Below, one piece after another: positions 7,690 through 16,523 of a stretch of 64,000 nucleotides of DNA (positions are counted from its first letter, which is position 1; each line of letters begins with the position of its first letter). Origin of the DNA: Rugosimonospora sp040255525 (GTDB lineage: Bacteria; Actinomycetota; Actinomycetes; Mycobacteriales; Micromonosporaceae); the NCBI GenBank assembly GCA_040255525.1, contig JBDZVD010000004.1, forward strand, positions 62,001 to 126,000. The letters are read 5' to 3'. A program made the translations under genes and the position numbers. A model generated the notes under the pieces. It had not been told where the DNA came from and did not search any database. It saw nothing but the letters and a program-made list of their open reading frames with translations.

Positions 7690-8819
7690 AGCCCGACCAC
7701 CCCGGCCTCCTCGCGGAGCCGGCCGACCAGGCCGGGCAGGACCGCCAGGAACCGGTCGACCTCCTCGGCGGTGGTGCCCGCGTGCAGCGAGACGCGGACG
7801 TTGCCGTGCGACAGCACGCCCATCGCCTCCAGTACGTGGCTGGGCCGCAGCGTCGAGGCGGTGCACGAGGAGCCCGAGGAGACGGCGAAGCCGGCCCGGT
7901 CCAGCGCGTGCAGGAGCGCCTCGCCGTCTACGTACAGGCAGGAGAACGTCACGATGTGTGGCAACCGGCCGGCCGGATCACCGACGATCTCCACGTCGGG
8001 TACCGTCGCCGCCACCTGTTCGCGGATGCTCGTGACCAGCCCGGACAGCCGCGCGGCCTGCTCGGGTGCCTCCGCGCAGACGGCACGCAAGGCGGCGGCG
8101 GCGGCCACCACGGCCGGCAGGTTCAACGCTCCAGGTTGGTCCAGGCTGCCCGGCTCGGCCCCGGGCCACGGCGGGACCCAGCGGGTGCCCTTGCGCACCA
8201 CCAGGATACCCACGCCGGCCGGCCCGCCCCACTTGCGGGCGCTGGCCGACAGCAGCGACCAGGCGCCGGGCACCGGCATCCGGCCCACCGACTGGGCGGC
8301 GTCGACCAGCAGCGGCACTCCGGCGCCCGTGCTGGCCTCCGCAACGGCCGCGACCGGCTGGACGGTACCCACCTCATGGCTCGCGCTGATCAGCGCCGCC
8401 ACGGCCACGCCAGGCGCCCGTACGGCGGCGCCGAACGCCTCGGTGTCCACCCGGCCGAGCCGGTCGACCGGTACCGCGGTGGCCGGGCCCTGGCCGGCGG
8501 CGTACAGCACCGAGGAGTGCTCGACGGCGGAGTGCGCGACGATCGCTCCGACCCGGTGCCGTGCCGCCCGGACCCCCTGCACGCCGGCCTGGGCGGCCGC
8601 GGTGCCGCTGGCGCAGAACCCGATCTCGTCGACCCGCACCCCCAACTGCTCCGCCACGGCCGCCCGCGCGGCGTCCAGCAGCTGCCGGGCCCGGCGCCCC
8701 TGGCCGTACAGCTTGGCCGGGTCGGCCCAGCCGTCCTCGGCCGCGGCCAGCATCGCCTGCCGGGCGACCGGATGGAGCGGAAGGCCGGCGGCAGCATCGA
8801 AGTACGTCTGCGCAACCAC
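7686..8819 (-). CDS. Cysteine desulfurase-like aminotransferase (IscS/NifS family)
   Basis: 377 residues. PLP enzyme releasing sulfur from cysteine as enzyme persulfide. The PLP lysine is about Lys196 in SASARKWGGPAGVG, and the persulfide cysteine is about Cys319 in SSGSSCTASTL. The N-terminus TYFDAAAGLPLHP is typical of the family. GTG 8819 is chosen because homology begins there; no clear SD precedes it and the frame is open upstream to 9161. It is divergent from ctaC (136 bp) and overlaps tusA by four bases. The partner suggests a role in sulfur transfer rather than, or besides, Fe-S assembly. Confidence 0.88.
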   Translation of the reverse strand: MVAQTYFDAAAGLPLHPVARQAMLAAAEDGWADPAKLYGQGRRARQLLDAARAAVAEQLGVRVDEIGFCASGTAAAQAGVQGVRAARHRVGAIVAHSAVEHSSVLYAAGQGPATAVPVDRLGRVDTEAFGAAVRAPGVAVAALISASHEVGTVQPVAAVAEASTGAGVPLLVDAAQSVGRMPVPGAWSLLSASARKWGGPAGVGILVVRKGTRWVPPWPGAEPGSLDQPGALNLPAVVAAAAALRAVCAEAPEQAARLSGLVTSIREQVAATVPDVEIVGDPAGRLPHIVTFSCLYVDGEALLHALDRAGFAVSSGSSCTASTLRPSHVLEAMGVLSHGNVRVSLHAGTTAEEVDRFLAVLPGLVGRLREEAGVVGL

Positions 8820-8955
8820 GACACGACGGTATCGCCCCGGTACCCCGATCCGAGCAGGAGCGGCATGGTCGAGTACTCTGCGACCGTCGGTGACGCCTTT
8901 GCCGTGCATGTGAACCAGAACAACGGGTACGGCGCTGCTAAGGAGGCAGGAGCAG

Positions 8956-9861
8956 GTGGTCGCAAGAGGTTCGGGGGTGCGCCCGGTAACCCGTCGTCGT
9001 GGTCCCGTGGGCCGGCTGATCGGTCTCGGCGCCGTCGCGGTGGCGGCTGTCGTGGTGCTGTCCGGCTGCTCGGTGGACCAGGCCTTCCGGTTCGGCTGGC
9101 CGATCAACGGGATCACTGACCAGTCCAAGCGGATGTTCGACCTCTGGATCGGGTCGGTCATTGCCGCCCTGGTGGTGGGCGTCTTCGTCTGGGCCCTGAT
9201 CTTCTGGTGTGTGATCCGTTACCGGAAGCGCGGTGACGAGCTGCCGCCGCAGACCCGGTACAACATGCCGATCGAGATCCTGTACTCCGTGCTTCCGTTC
9301 CTGGTCATCTCGGTGCTGTTCTACTACACCGCGATCGTCGAGTCGGACGTTGACAAGATCAAGCCCAATCCCGATGTCACCGTCCACATCGTCGCGTTCA
9401 AGTGGAACTGGGAGTTCGAGTACCCGGACGACAAGGACAACAGCGGTCAGGTGATCAAGACGATCGGCGCCAGCGACTACGTGCCGGTGCTGGTCGTACC
9501 GACCCACGAGCGGATCCGCTTCCTGGAGGACTCGCAGGACGTGATCCACTCCTTCTGGGTGCCCGACCTGCTGTTCAAGCGCGACGTCTTCCCGGGCGGA
9601 GTGCAGAACAAGTTCGAGGTGACCATCGAGAAGGAGGGCGCGTACGTCGGCCGCTGCGCTGAGCTGTGCGGCACGTACCACTCCGAGATGAACTTCGAAT
9701 TGCGCGCGGTGCCCCAGGCGGAGTACGCCAAATTCATCGCCGCCAAGAAACAGGGCATGAGCACTCCGGACGCGCTGGTCGCGGCTGGTGACCCGAACGG
9801 TCCGCTCGCGGTGACGACGCACCCGTTCGACACCTCGCGCGACAGCAAGACGGCGTCCTAG
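8956..9861 (+). CDS. ctaC: Cytochrome c oxidase subunit II (CtaC), lipoprotein
   Basis: 301 residues. Subunit II of the aa3 oxidase, receiving electrons from the bc1 complex through the CuA centre. The N-terminus has a lipoprotein signal with lipobox VLSGC. Two membrane segments follow, about residues 65-90 and 110-130, then the periplasmic cupredoxin domain. CuA ligands are in GRCAELCGTYHSEM, and the family motif FKWNWEFEYP is present. GTG 8956 is preceded by AAGGAGG about ten bases upstream. It heads a ctaC-ctaF unit as in mycobacteria (Rv2200c-Rv2199c); the catalytic subunit gene ctaD is not adjacent. Confidence 0.96.
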   Translation: MVARGSGVRPVTRRRGPVGRLIGLGAVAVAAVVVLSGCSVDQAFRFGWPINGITDQSKRMFDLWIGSVIAALVVGVFVWALIFWCVIRYRKRGDELPPQTRYNMPIEILYSVLPFLVISVLFYYTAIVESDVDKIKPNPDVTVHIVAFKWNWEFEYPDDKDNSGQVIKTIGASDYVPVLVVPTHERIRFLEDSQDVIHSFWVPDLLFKRDVFPGGVQNKFEVTIEKEGAYVGRCAELCGTYHSEMNFELRAVPQAEYAKFIAAKKQGMSTPDALVAAGDPNGPLAVTTHPFDTSRDSKTAS

Positions 9862-9897
9862 TCGACCGGTGGCTGGAATCAGGATCGAGGAAAGCTC

Positions 9898-10320
9898 ATG
9901 AAGAGCGAATGGAAACTGTTCGGGGTGATCTCGGGGTTCCTGTTCGTCGCGGCGATCGTGTACGGATTCTGGACCCACGGGGCTCAGGACCACATCGAGT
10001 GGATCGGCACCGTCGCCCTGGTGCTCTCCGGTCTGCTGTGCATGATGTGCTTCGGGTACTTCTGGTTCGTCTCCCGGCGCATCGACCCGCGCCCGGAGGA
10101 CCGGCCGGACGCGGAGATCAGTGACGGCGCCGGCGAGGTCGGCTTCTTCAGCCCGGGCAGCTACTGGCCGTTCGGCCTCGCGCTGGCCGCGCTGGTGGCC
10201 GGCATCGGCATCGTGTACTGGCAGATCTGGCTGCTCGTGGCCGGGCTGGTGGCGGTCATGGCGGCCACCGGTGGCCTGCTCTTCGAGTACTACACCGGAG
10301 CCCGGCACGCCGCCGAGTAG
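9898..10320 (+). CDS. ctaF: Cytochrome c oxidase subunit IV (CtaF)
   Basis: 140 residues with four membrane segments (about 8-25, 38-60, 88-108 and 112-130). Actinobacterial aa3 oxidase subunit IV, a small membrane subunit of the bc1-aa3 supercomplex. The start MKSEWKLFGVISGFLF and the central PGSYWPFGLA are characteristic. It lies 36 bp downstream of ctaC and is followed by a strong terminator. Confidence 0.93.
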   Translation: MKSEWKLFGVISGFLFVAAIVYGFWTHGAQDHIEWIGTVALVLSGLLCMMCFGYFWFVSRRIDPRPEDRPDAEISDGAGEVGFFSPGSYWPFGLALAALVAGIGIVYWQIWLLVAGLVAVMAATGGLLFEYYTGARHAAE

Positions 10321-10337
10321 CCCGCTCCACCTCTCCC

Positions 10338-10375
10338 ATCTTGGTGGCGCCCCTTCCCTGGGGCGCCACCAAGAT
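10338..10375 (+). terminator. Strong hairpin terminator after ctaF
   Basis: A perfect 16-bp stem (10338-10353 with 10360-10375) and loop TTCCCT, 17 bases past the ctaF stop codon. It closes the ctaC-ctaF unit. Confidence 0.9.
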
Positions 10376-10618
10376 CTGTCTGTGGACAGCGCCGGGCTCG
10401 CCTCGGCCGGACACCGAAACGGCCGCCCGGGAACCCACAGCGCGAACTTCTCTAGGACACCGGAGCACGGTGATGATCATGCGCCGGTGATCCCGCAGGC
10501 ATGGGGCCGTTCACTGTCGCCGTGACCGGCCGCTAGGCTTGCCAGCAGCAAAGGGCCGCAAGGGGCATGCCGGTTGGGCGGGATGGCATGCGTTGACTCC
10601 TCGTCAAGGAGCCCCTGC

Positions 10619-11845
10619 ATGGCTACCTACCGCCCGCTCGTGCGCGCCGCCGGCCCCGCCTTCCTGCTCACCTCCTTCCTCGCCCGGTTGCCCGCCGCCA
10701 TGGCCCCGCTGGGCATCATCACGCTCGTCGCCTCGGCCAGCGGCAGTTTCGCGCTCGCGGGGGCCGTGGCCGCCGGGTACGGCCTCGGCGCCGCGGTCGG
10801 CGGTCCCGTCGTCGGCGCTCTCGCGGACCGGTTCGGCCAGCGTCTCGTCGGTCTGGTCGCGGCCGCCGTGGACGCCGCGGCGCTGGCCGGGGTCGTGCTC
10901 GCGGTCCACAACCCGGTGCTCGTCTCCGTCGCGGCAACGGCGGCCGGCTTCGCGACTCCGCAGGTCGGTCCGTTCGTACGGGTCAGGTGGGCGGTTCTGC
11001 TGGGCGACAGGGGACAGCACGGGACACTGCTCACGGCGTTCTCCTACGAGGGTGCGGTGGACGAACTGTCCTACGTGGCCGGGCCGGCGTTCGTCGGCGT
11101 GGTGGCGTTGACGGGCCCGCCGGGGCTGCCGCTGCTGGTCGCCGCCGCGCTGACGCTGCTGTTCGCGATCCCGTTCGCGCTGCACCGCACCGCTGCGCCG
11201 GTGGTACGCGTACCCGGCGGGAATGCGGCTCGCTCCCGCCTGCCGGTGGGGCCTCTGGCGATCCTGATGTCGGCGATGCTGGCGATCGGGATGATTTTCG
11301 GTGGCACGCAGACGGGGGTGACCGCGTTCGCCCAGGCATCCGGACGCCAGGGTTCGGCCGGCCTTATCTACGCCGTTCTCGGGATCGGCAGTACGATCTC
11401 CGGCCTGGCGTCGGTCTGGCTGCCGGCCCGGTTGGGCCCGGTCAGCCGGTATCGCGGGGCGGCGTCGGCGCTCGCGGTCGGCGGGTGCGTTCTCCTTCTG
11501 GTACCCGGATCACTGGGCGCGCTGCTCGCGGCGATGGCGCTGCTGGGCTTGACGAGCGCGCCGTACCTGATCGCGGTCGGCACGCTGGCGATAGCGGTTG
11601 GGCCACCGGGCCGCGCGGGTTCCTTCATGACCCTGGTCGCCTCCGGCGTCGTGGCCGGCGGAGCGATCGGTGCCGTTGTCGCGGGTCGCCTCGCCGATGA
11701 CCATGGTGCCCAAGGGGCGTTCCTCGTTCCGGCCGCCGCGGGCCTCTTCGCCGCCGGGCTGGCCGCCGCCTCCGGCCCCCGGCTGCGCGCTCGTGCCGTC
11801 GCTCGGTCCGCCGCCGTCGGGCGACTTCCGGCGCTCCGCTCCTAG
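10619..11845 (+). CDS. MFS family transporter
   Basis: 408 residues with about twelve hydrophobic segments, the MFS size and layout. The conserved loop after segment 2 reads GALADRFGQRLVG, and the half-repeat GRLADDHG occurs near the C-terminus. ATG 10619 has AAGGAG seven bases upstream; the frame is open further upstream without transporter-like sequence. The substrate cannot be told; small MFS proteins of this kind are often called putative drug or metabolite exporters. It is inserted between ctaF and the qcr genes, flanked by terminators on both sides, so it is its own unit. Confidence 0.85.
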   Translation: MATYRPLVRAAGPAFLLTSFLARLPAAMAPLGIITLVASASGSFALAGAVAAGYGLGAAVGGPVVGALADRFGQRLVGLVAAAVDAAALAGVVLAVHNPVLVSVAATAAGFATPQVGPFVRVRWAVLLGDRGQHGTLLTAFSYEGAVDELSYVAGPAFVGVVALTGPPGLPLLVAAALTLLFAIPFALHRTAAPVVRVPGGNAARSRLPVGPLAILMSAMLAIGMIFGGTQTGVTAFAQASGRQGSAGLIYAVLGIGSTISGLASVWLPARLGPVSRYRGAASALAVGGCVLLLVPGSLGALLAAMALLGLTSAPYLIAVGTLAIAVGPPGRAGSFMTLVASGVVAGGAIGAVVAGRLADDHGAQGAFLVPAAAGLFAAGLAAASGPRLRARAVARSAAVGRLPALRS

Positions 11846-11895
11846 CGTGCTGGAAGCAGACATCAAGTCCGGGCAGGGGAGTCGCCGGGAACGGG

Positions 11896-11927
11896 AGAGC
11901 GCCCGCCGGATACCCGGCGGGCGCTCT
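11896..11927. terminator. Bidirectional terminator between MFS gene and qcrB
   Basis: A perfect 14-bp stem AGAGCGCCCGCCGG / CCGGCGGGCGCTCT with loop ATAC. It sits between two converging genes and can serve both. Confidence 0.88.
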
Positions 11928-11969
11928 GCCTTCGTTGCTGTGGCCGGTGCTACCGGCCCGGCGGTCGGG

Positions 11970-13601
11970 TCAGGACCGGCCGCCCGTGCCGATCTCGTGA
12001 TGCCGGCTGGGAGCCGGCGAGACCGGTGCGTTGCTGCTCTGCTCGTTCTCGACGTCGTCGACCGTCTCCACCGGCTTGAAGAAGCCGCGGAGCGTGGGCA
12101 GCAGGGCGCCCACCCGGTTCATCTTCTTCGGTACCACCCATCCGGCGTACGGCAGCTCGCCGTGGCCGTGCTCGTCGACCGGGCCGAGCGGCTGGTGTAC
12201 CTCGTAGAACCGGCCCTCCGGCGTCCGGCGGATGATGCCGGTCTCCACGCCGTGCGAGAGCACCTCGCGGTCGTGCTGCTGGAGTCCGAGGCAGATCCGG
12301 TGCGTGACGTAGTACGCGAGCGGCGGGATGAGCAGCAGACCGACCCGGCCGGCCCAGGTCATCGCGTTCAGGCTGATCCGGAGCTTGTCGGCGATCACGT
12401 CGTTCGCGCCGGAGACCAGCAGGACCAGGTAGAAGCTGACCGCCATGGCGCCGATCGCGGTACGGGCCGGCACGTCGCGCGGCCGCTGGAGCAGGTGGTG
12501 CGTGGCCTTGTCCTTGGTGAACCTGGCCTCGATGAACGGGTAGAAGATCGGCAGCATGGTCAGGATGCCCGGCAGCACGACGGTCGGCCAGAACAGCGGC
12601 GGGATGTCGTAGTAGTTGCCGAACATGTGCCAGCGGAACTCCCACGGCGGCATCAGGCGCGTCGAGCCGTCCAGGAACATGACGTACCAGTCGGGCTGGC
12701 TCGCCGCGGACACCACCGACGCCCGGTACGGCCCGAACAGCCAGATCGGGTTGATCTGGAAGATGCCGCCGAGCAGGGCGATCATGGCAAACACGATCAT
12801 GAAGAAGCCGCCGCCCTTGAGGGCGAAGCCCGGGAACATCCGCACGCCGACCACGTTGCTGTTCGTCCGCCCCGGTCCCGGCCACTGGGTGTGCTTCTGC
12901 TTCACCAGCAGGCCCAGGTGCACCGCGATCAGCGCCAGGATGACGCCCGGAACGATCAGGACGTGGACGATGTACAGCCGGTCCAGGATCACGGTGCCGG
13001 GGAACTCGCCGCCGAACAGCGACGTGGTGACCCAGGTGCCCGCGATCGGGATGGACAACATGATCGCGCTGGCGATCCGGAGGCCGGTGCCGGACAGCGC
13101 GTCGTCAGGCAGCGAGTACCCGGCGAAGCCCTCGAGGAAGCCCATCCAGAACAGCAGGACGCCGATGATCCAGTTCAGCTCGCGCGGCCTCCGGAACGCG
13201 CCCGTGAAGAACGTGCGCAGCATGTGCATCACGATGGCGGCCATGAACAGCAGCGCCGCCCAGTGGTGCATCTGCCGGATGAACAAGCCGCCACGCACGT
13301 CGAACGAGATATTCAGCGACGAGCGGTACGCCTCGGACATGTCGATGCCGCGGAGCGGGACGAAGCTGCCGTTGTACTTCGTCTCCTGCATCGAGGGGTC
13401 GAAGAACAGGGCCAGGAACGTACCGGTCAGCAGCAGCACGATGAACGAGTAGAGCGCGATCTCGCCGAGCAGGAACGACCAGTGATCCGGGAACACCTTG
13501 TTGAACAGCCGCCGGAGCGGGCTGGCAACCTGGAGCCGGTCATCGATTTGGACCGCGCTCCGGGCGGGAAGGTCGGCTAGGTCAACATTGCGTCGTTTCA
13601 T
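11970..13601 (-). CDS. qcrB: Cytochrome bc1 complex cytochrome b subunit (QcrB)
   Basis: 543 residues, the actinobacterial length, with a long C-terminal extension after the last membrane helix. It carries hemes bL and bH and the quinol oxidation site. Heme-binding histidines lie in the helices containing RQMHHWAALLFMAAIVMHML and YIVHVLIVPGVILALIAVHL; the Qo-site motif appears as the usual PPWEFRW-like loop. ATG 13601 overlaps the qcrA stop (ATGA), so the subunits are translationally coupled. The C-terminal ~100 residues are charged and cytoplasmic. Confidence 0.96.
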   Translation of the reverse strand: MKRRNVDLADLPARSAVQIDDRLQVASPLRRLFNKVFPDHWSFLLGEIALYSFIVLLLTGTFLALFFDPSMQETKYNGSFVPLRGIDMSEAYRSSLNISFDVRGGLFIRQMHHWAALLFMAAIVMHMLRTFFTGAFRRPRELNWIIGVLLFWMGFLEGFAGYSLPDDALSGTGLRIASAIMLSIPIAGTWVTTSLFGGEFPGTVILDRLYIVHVLIVPGVILALIAVHLGLLVKQKHTQWPGPGRTNSNVVGVRMFPGFALKGGGFFMIVFAMIALLGGIFQINPIWLFGPYRASVVSAASQPDWYVMFLDGSTRLMPPWEFRWHMFGNYYDIPPLFWPTVVLPGILTMLPIFYPFIEARFTKDKATHHLLQRPRDVPARTAIGAMAVSFYLVLLVSGANDVIADKLRISLNAMTWAGRVGLLLIPPLAYYVTHRICLGLQQHDREVLSHGVETGIIRRTPEGRFYEVHQPLGPVDEHGHGELPYAGWVVPKKMNRVGALLPTLRGFFKPVETVDDVENEQSSNAPVSPAPSRHHEIGTGGRS

Positions 13602-14683
13602 GGCCTCTCCCAGAAACCCGGTCCGACCGGCTGCTGGTAGTCGGACTTAGCGATCAGGAACCCGTCGCTGTCAACGCTGAGCGGCAGCATGGGCAGCCTG
13701 CGTGTAGCCGGTCCGAAGATCGGCCGAGCGTTATCGACGATGTTGAACTGGGACTGGTGGCACGGGCACAGGAGGATGTTGGTCTGCTGCTCGAAGAGGC
13801 TGGCCGGGCAACCGGCGTGGGTGCAGATCTTCGAGTACGCCACGAGGTTGCCGTACATGTGGTCCCGGTTCGCCGGCACGTGCTTGAGGTTCTCGCGCAG
13901 CTTGGTGGCGTCCTCGTCGCGCAGGTGGATCAGCAGTGTGGGGGAGTCGGCGTACTCGTTCGTGTTGCCGCCGGGGATCCCCGGGTACACCGTCATCTGG
14001 CCGCCGACGCTGACGTCCTCCGGCCGGATCGGAGTCAGATCATCCCGGACGAGGCGGATCGGCTGCCCGTTGTTGGTGAGTTTGTTGTCCCACCCGGTGT
14101 GCACGAGGACGTCCGGGTGGTGCGGGTCCTTGATCAGGCCGCCGACGAGCGGCGCCGCGGCCAGGGCGCCCACCGGGGCCAGTCCAAGCAGGGCGGCCTT
14201 GGCGAGCATGGGCCGGCGCTTGATGCCCAGCTCGTCGACCATGTGCACCATCGTCGCCCCGGTCAGCTTGCGCTCGGTCTCGTCAGCGATCTGGTCGTGC
14301 CGGTCCTGAACCGAGATCTCGTCGGGCAGCAGCTTCTTGCCCCAGGTGATGATCGCCAACCCGATGCTGAGCAGCGTCAGCCCGAGGGTGATGCCGAGCA
14401 TCGGGGTGTAGTACTTGTTGATGTTGAAGCCGGACTTGTACTCGTACGGCCACCAGATGTACGAGATCAGGAAGGCCAGCGCCGCCAGCCCGGTGATCGC
14501 GAAGAGCAGCGCGATGGTGCGCACCACCCGCTTCTCCCGCTTGGTGCCGGGCACCGGGAACTTGGGCGCGTAGTGAACGATCTGCACGCCGTCCCGCCGG
14601 GCACCCTCGCGGACGAGGTCGAAGCGGCTCAGCGACCGATCCTCGACGTCGAAGTCGTCGTCGTGCTCAGTTGTCGTGCTCAT
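13598..14683 (-). CDS. qcrA: Rieske iron-sulfur subunit of the bc1 complex (QcrA)
   Basis: 361 residues. The actinobacterial form has three N-terminal membrane segments (about residues 57-78, 90-115 and 165-185) before the Rieske domain. [2Fe-2S] ligands lie in CTHAGC and CPCHQS. It passes electrons from quinol to the diheme cytochrome c. It overlaps both neighbours by four bases (qcrC stop with its start, its stop with the qcrB start), making qcrCAB one translational unit. Confidence 0.96.
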   Translation of the reverse strand: MSTTTEHDDDFDVEDRSLSRFDLVREGARRDGVQIVHYAPKFPVPGTKREKRVVRTIALLFAITGLAALAFLISYIWWPYEYKSGFNINKYYTPMLGITLGLTLLSIGLAIITWGKKLLPDEISVQDRHDQIADETERKLTGATMVHMVDELGIKRRPMLAKAALLGLAPVGALAAAPLVGGLIKDPHHPDVLVHTGWDNKLTNNGQPIRLVRDDLTPIRPEDVSVGGQMTVYPGIPGGNTNEYADSPTLLIHLRDEDATKLRENLKHVPANRDHMYGNLVAYSKICTHAGCPASLFEQQTNILLCPCHQSQFNIVDNARPIFGPATRRLPMLPLSVDSDGFLIAKSDYQQPVGPGFWERP

Positions 14684-15651
14684 GACTTACCCGCAATCCA
14701 CAGCGCAGCGAAGACCAGGGCCACAATCCCGACGAGGAAGATCACCAGTGCCTCGGGTACCGGGCCGAGCCGGCCCAGGCCGAAGCCGCCCGGGTCCTGG
14801 TCGTTGGTCTGGTGCCTGATGTAGGCGATGATGTCCTGCTTCTCCTGCGGCGTGAGCTGGTCGTCACCGAACATCGGCATGTTCTCCGGCCCGGTGAGCA
14901 TGGCCGCGTAGATCTGCCGGTCGGTGGCGTTGTTCAGGCTCGGCGCGTACTTGCCGGAGGACAGCGCGCCGCCGCCCATGCCGAACGCGTGGCACGAGGA
15001 GCAGTTGACCCGGAACAGGTCGCCACCGGCGGAGATGTCGCCGTTCGAGTGCAGGTCGCTCCCGTTCGGCAGCTGCGGGCCGCCGCCCAGCGCCTCGATG
15101 TAGGCGCCGATGTCCCGGGCCTGGTCGTCGGAGAAGGTCGGCTTCTTCCGGTCCGCCTCGCTCTGCTGCTGGTTGAGCGGCATGCGGCCGGTGGTGACCT
15201 GGAACTCGACCGCGGCCGAGCCGACCCCGATCAGGCTCGGTCCCCGACCGGGCACACCCTGCCCGTTACGGCCGTGGCAGGTGATGCAGCTGGAGTTGTA
15301 CAGCGTCTGACCCTGCTGCGCGGCACCCGAGAGAGTCGAGGAGTCCTCCGCGTGCACGTTCGGCGCGAAGGCGGCGTACAAGCCGCCGACCAGCGCCAGC
15401 GCGGCGACCATGCGGGCACCGGCCCAGGCGCGGCGGCGCAGCCGGCTGCGCGGCGCGCGGGGCGCGGCCAACCGGGTGAAGACGCCACGGCGGCCGGGGC
15501 GCCCGTCTCGGGGTGCCCGGCCCATGTCGGGTTGCTCGTCGTGAGCGGTCTCGCGGCCGCCGGCGGCGCCGAGGGACGAGGCGTCGCGGTCAAGCGGTCT
15601 GGCGCCTGGGGTATCGGCACCGGGGTCAAGCGGCCGATTGTTGGCGGTCAT
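14680..15651 (-). CDS. qcrC: Diheme cytochrome c subunit (QcrC) with PLDR leader
   Basis: 323 residues. Contains two CXXCH heme sites, SSCITCHGRNGQG and VNCSSCHAFGMGG, an N-terminal membrane segment (about residues 77-97) and a C-terminal anchor (about 300-320), as in actinobacterial QcrC, the built-in cytochrome c of the bc1-aa3 supercomplex. The cytoplasmic N-terminus is abnormally long and repetitive: MTANNRPLDPGADTPGARPL and onward carries two PLDR units and SLGAAGGRET, matching the leaders at 7582 and 21983. ATG 15651 has AAGGTGAGG just upstream. The leader probably adds nothing to catalysis; it is likely an inserted repeat that has been tolerated. Confidence 0.95.
   Translation of the reverse strand: MTANNRPLDPGADTPGARPLDRDASSLGAAGGRETAHDEQPDMGRAPRDGRPGRRGVFTRLAAPRAPRSRLRRRAWAGARMVAALALVGGLYAAFAPNVHAEDSSTLSGAAQQGQTLYNSSCITCHGRNGQGVPGRGPSLIGVGSAAVEFQVTTGRMPLNQQQSEADRKKPTFSDDQARDIGAYIEALGGGPQLPNGSDLHSNGDISAGGDLFRVNCSSCHAFGMGGGALSSGKYAPSLNNATDRQIYAAMLTGPENMPMFGDDQLTPQEKQDIIAYIRHQTNDQDPGGFGLGRLGPVPEALVIFLVGIVALVFAALWIAGKS
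15549..15638 (-). repeat. PLDR repeat, site 2 (QcrC leader)
   Basis: Encodes RPLDPGADTPGA, RPLDRDAS and SLGAAGGRET near the qcrC start codon. The core ACCGCTTGACCGCGAC and the trailing block CTCGGCGCCGC.GGCGGCCGCG are shared with site 3 at 21983-22099, in the same order and orientation relative to the gene. Confidence 0.8.
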
Positions 15652-15739
15652 GGCCTCACCTTGGATGGTCGTGCCGGCTGCGTTGGCAGGTCCCAGCAGT
15701 TATGACGAAGCGTCAAGCCAGAATGTGACGTGACAATGA

Positions 15740-16339
15740 TCATCGGATCAGGTAGATCATGGCGAACAGGGCGACCCAGACGATGTCGACGAAGTGCCAG
15801 TAGTACGAGACGACGATCGCCGCGGTGGCCTGCGCCGGGGTGAACCGGCCCATGGTGGTGCGGATCATGTAGAAGATGAACGCGAGCAGACCACCCGTGA
15901 CGTGCAGTGCGTGGAACCCGGTGGTCAGGTAGAACACGGATCCGTACCCGTCAGTGTTGATCTTTATGCCCTCGCCGATCAGCATCCGGTACTCGTTCAT
16001 CTGCCCGAGGAGGAAGACCAGGCCGAGGACGAACGTCAAGGTGAACCACTGGCGCAGCTTGAACACGTCGCCCCGCTCCGCCGCGAACACGCCCATCTGG
16101 CAAGTCACCGACGAGAGGACCAGAGCCAGCGTGAACGGCGTCGCGTAGGTCAGATCGAGATGTGGAGTGTGCTCCTTCCACAGCCCGTAATCCGCCGCGC
16201 GGATGGAGAAATACATCGCGAACAAGGCCGCGAAGAACATGAGTTCGCTGGAAAGCCAGACGATCGTCCCGACGCTGACCATGTTGGGCCTGGTCAGGGA
16301 ATGGATCCGGCTCTTCTCAATCGCTGAGGCCGCAGTCAC
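15740..16339 (-). CDS. ctaE: Cytochrome c oxidase subunit III (CtaE)
   Basis: 199 residues, the five-helix actinobacterial form. Subunit III stabilises subunit I and helps proton uptake. Recognisable segments are RPNMVSVGTIVWLSSELMFF, FHALHVTGGLLAFIFYM and the C-terminal YYWHFVDIVWVALFAMIYLI. GTG 16339 is chosen because the family starts there (VTAASAIEKSRIHSL); the frame is open to 16516 with proline- and arginine-rich non-homologous sequence. It is first in the ctaE-qcrCAB unit, as in other actinobacteria. Confidence 0.95.
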   Translation of the reverse strand: MTAASAIEKSRIHSLTRPNMVSVGTIVWLSSELMFFAALFAMYFSIRAADYGLWKEHTPHLDLTYATPFTLALVLSSVTCQMGVFAAERGDVFKLRQWFTLTFVLGLVFLLGQMNEYRMLIGEGIKINTDGYGSVFYLTTGFHALHVTGGLLAFIFYMIRTTMGRFTPAQATAAIVVSYYWHFVDIVWVALFAMIYLIR

Positions 16340-16523
16340 GCGGTCATTATTGCCCCCGACCAGGATCGGCTCGCGGCCGGGTCGCTCCCCAGCGTGTCGC
16401 GACCGGGTCGGGACGGGTTCCGGAGGCCCCCGCCCCGCCGACCGCGGCCGGGGCCGGACCACCGGGGCGGGCCGGTGGCGGCCGGGCGCCGGTTGACCGG
16501 TAGCGGCGGCTACCATTCAGCCC

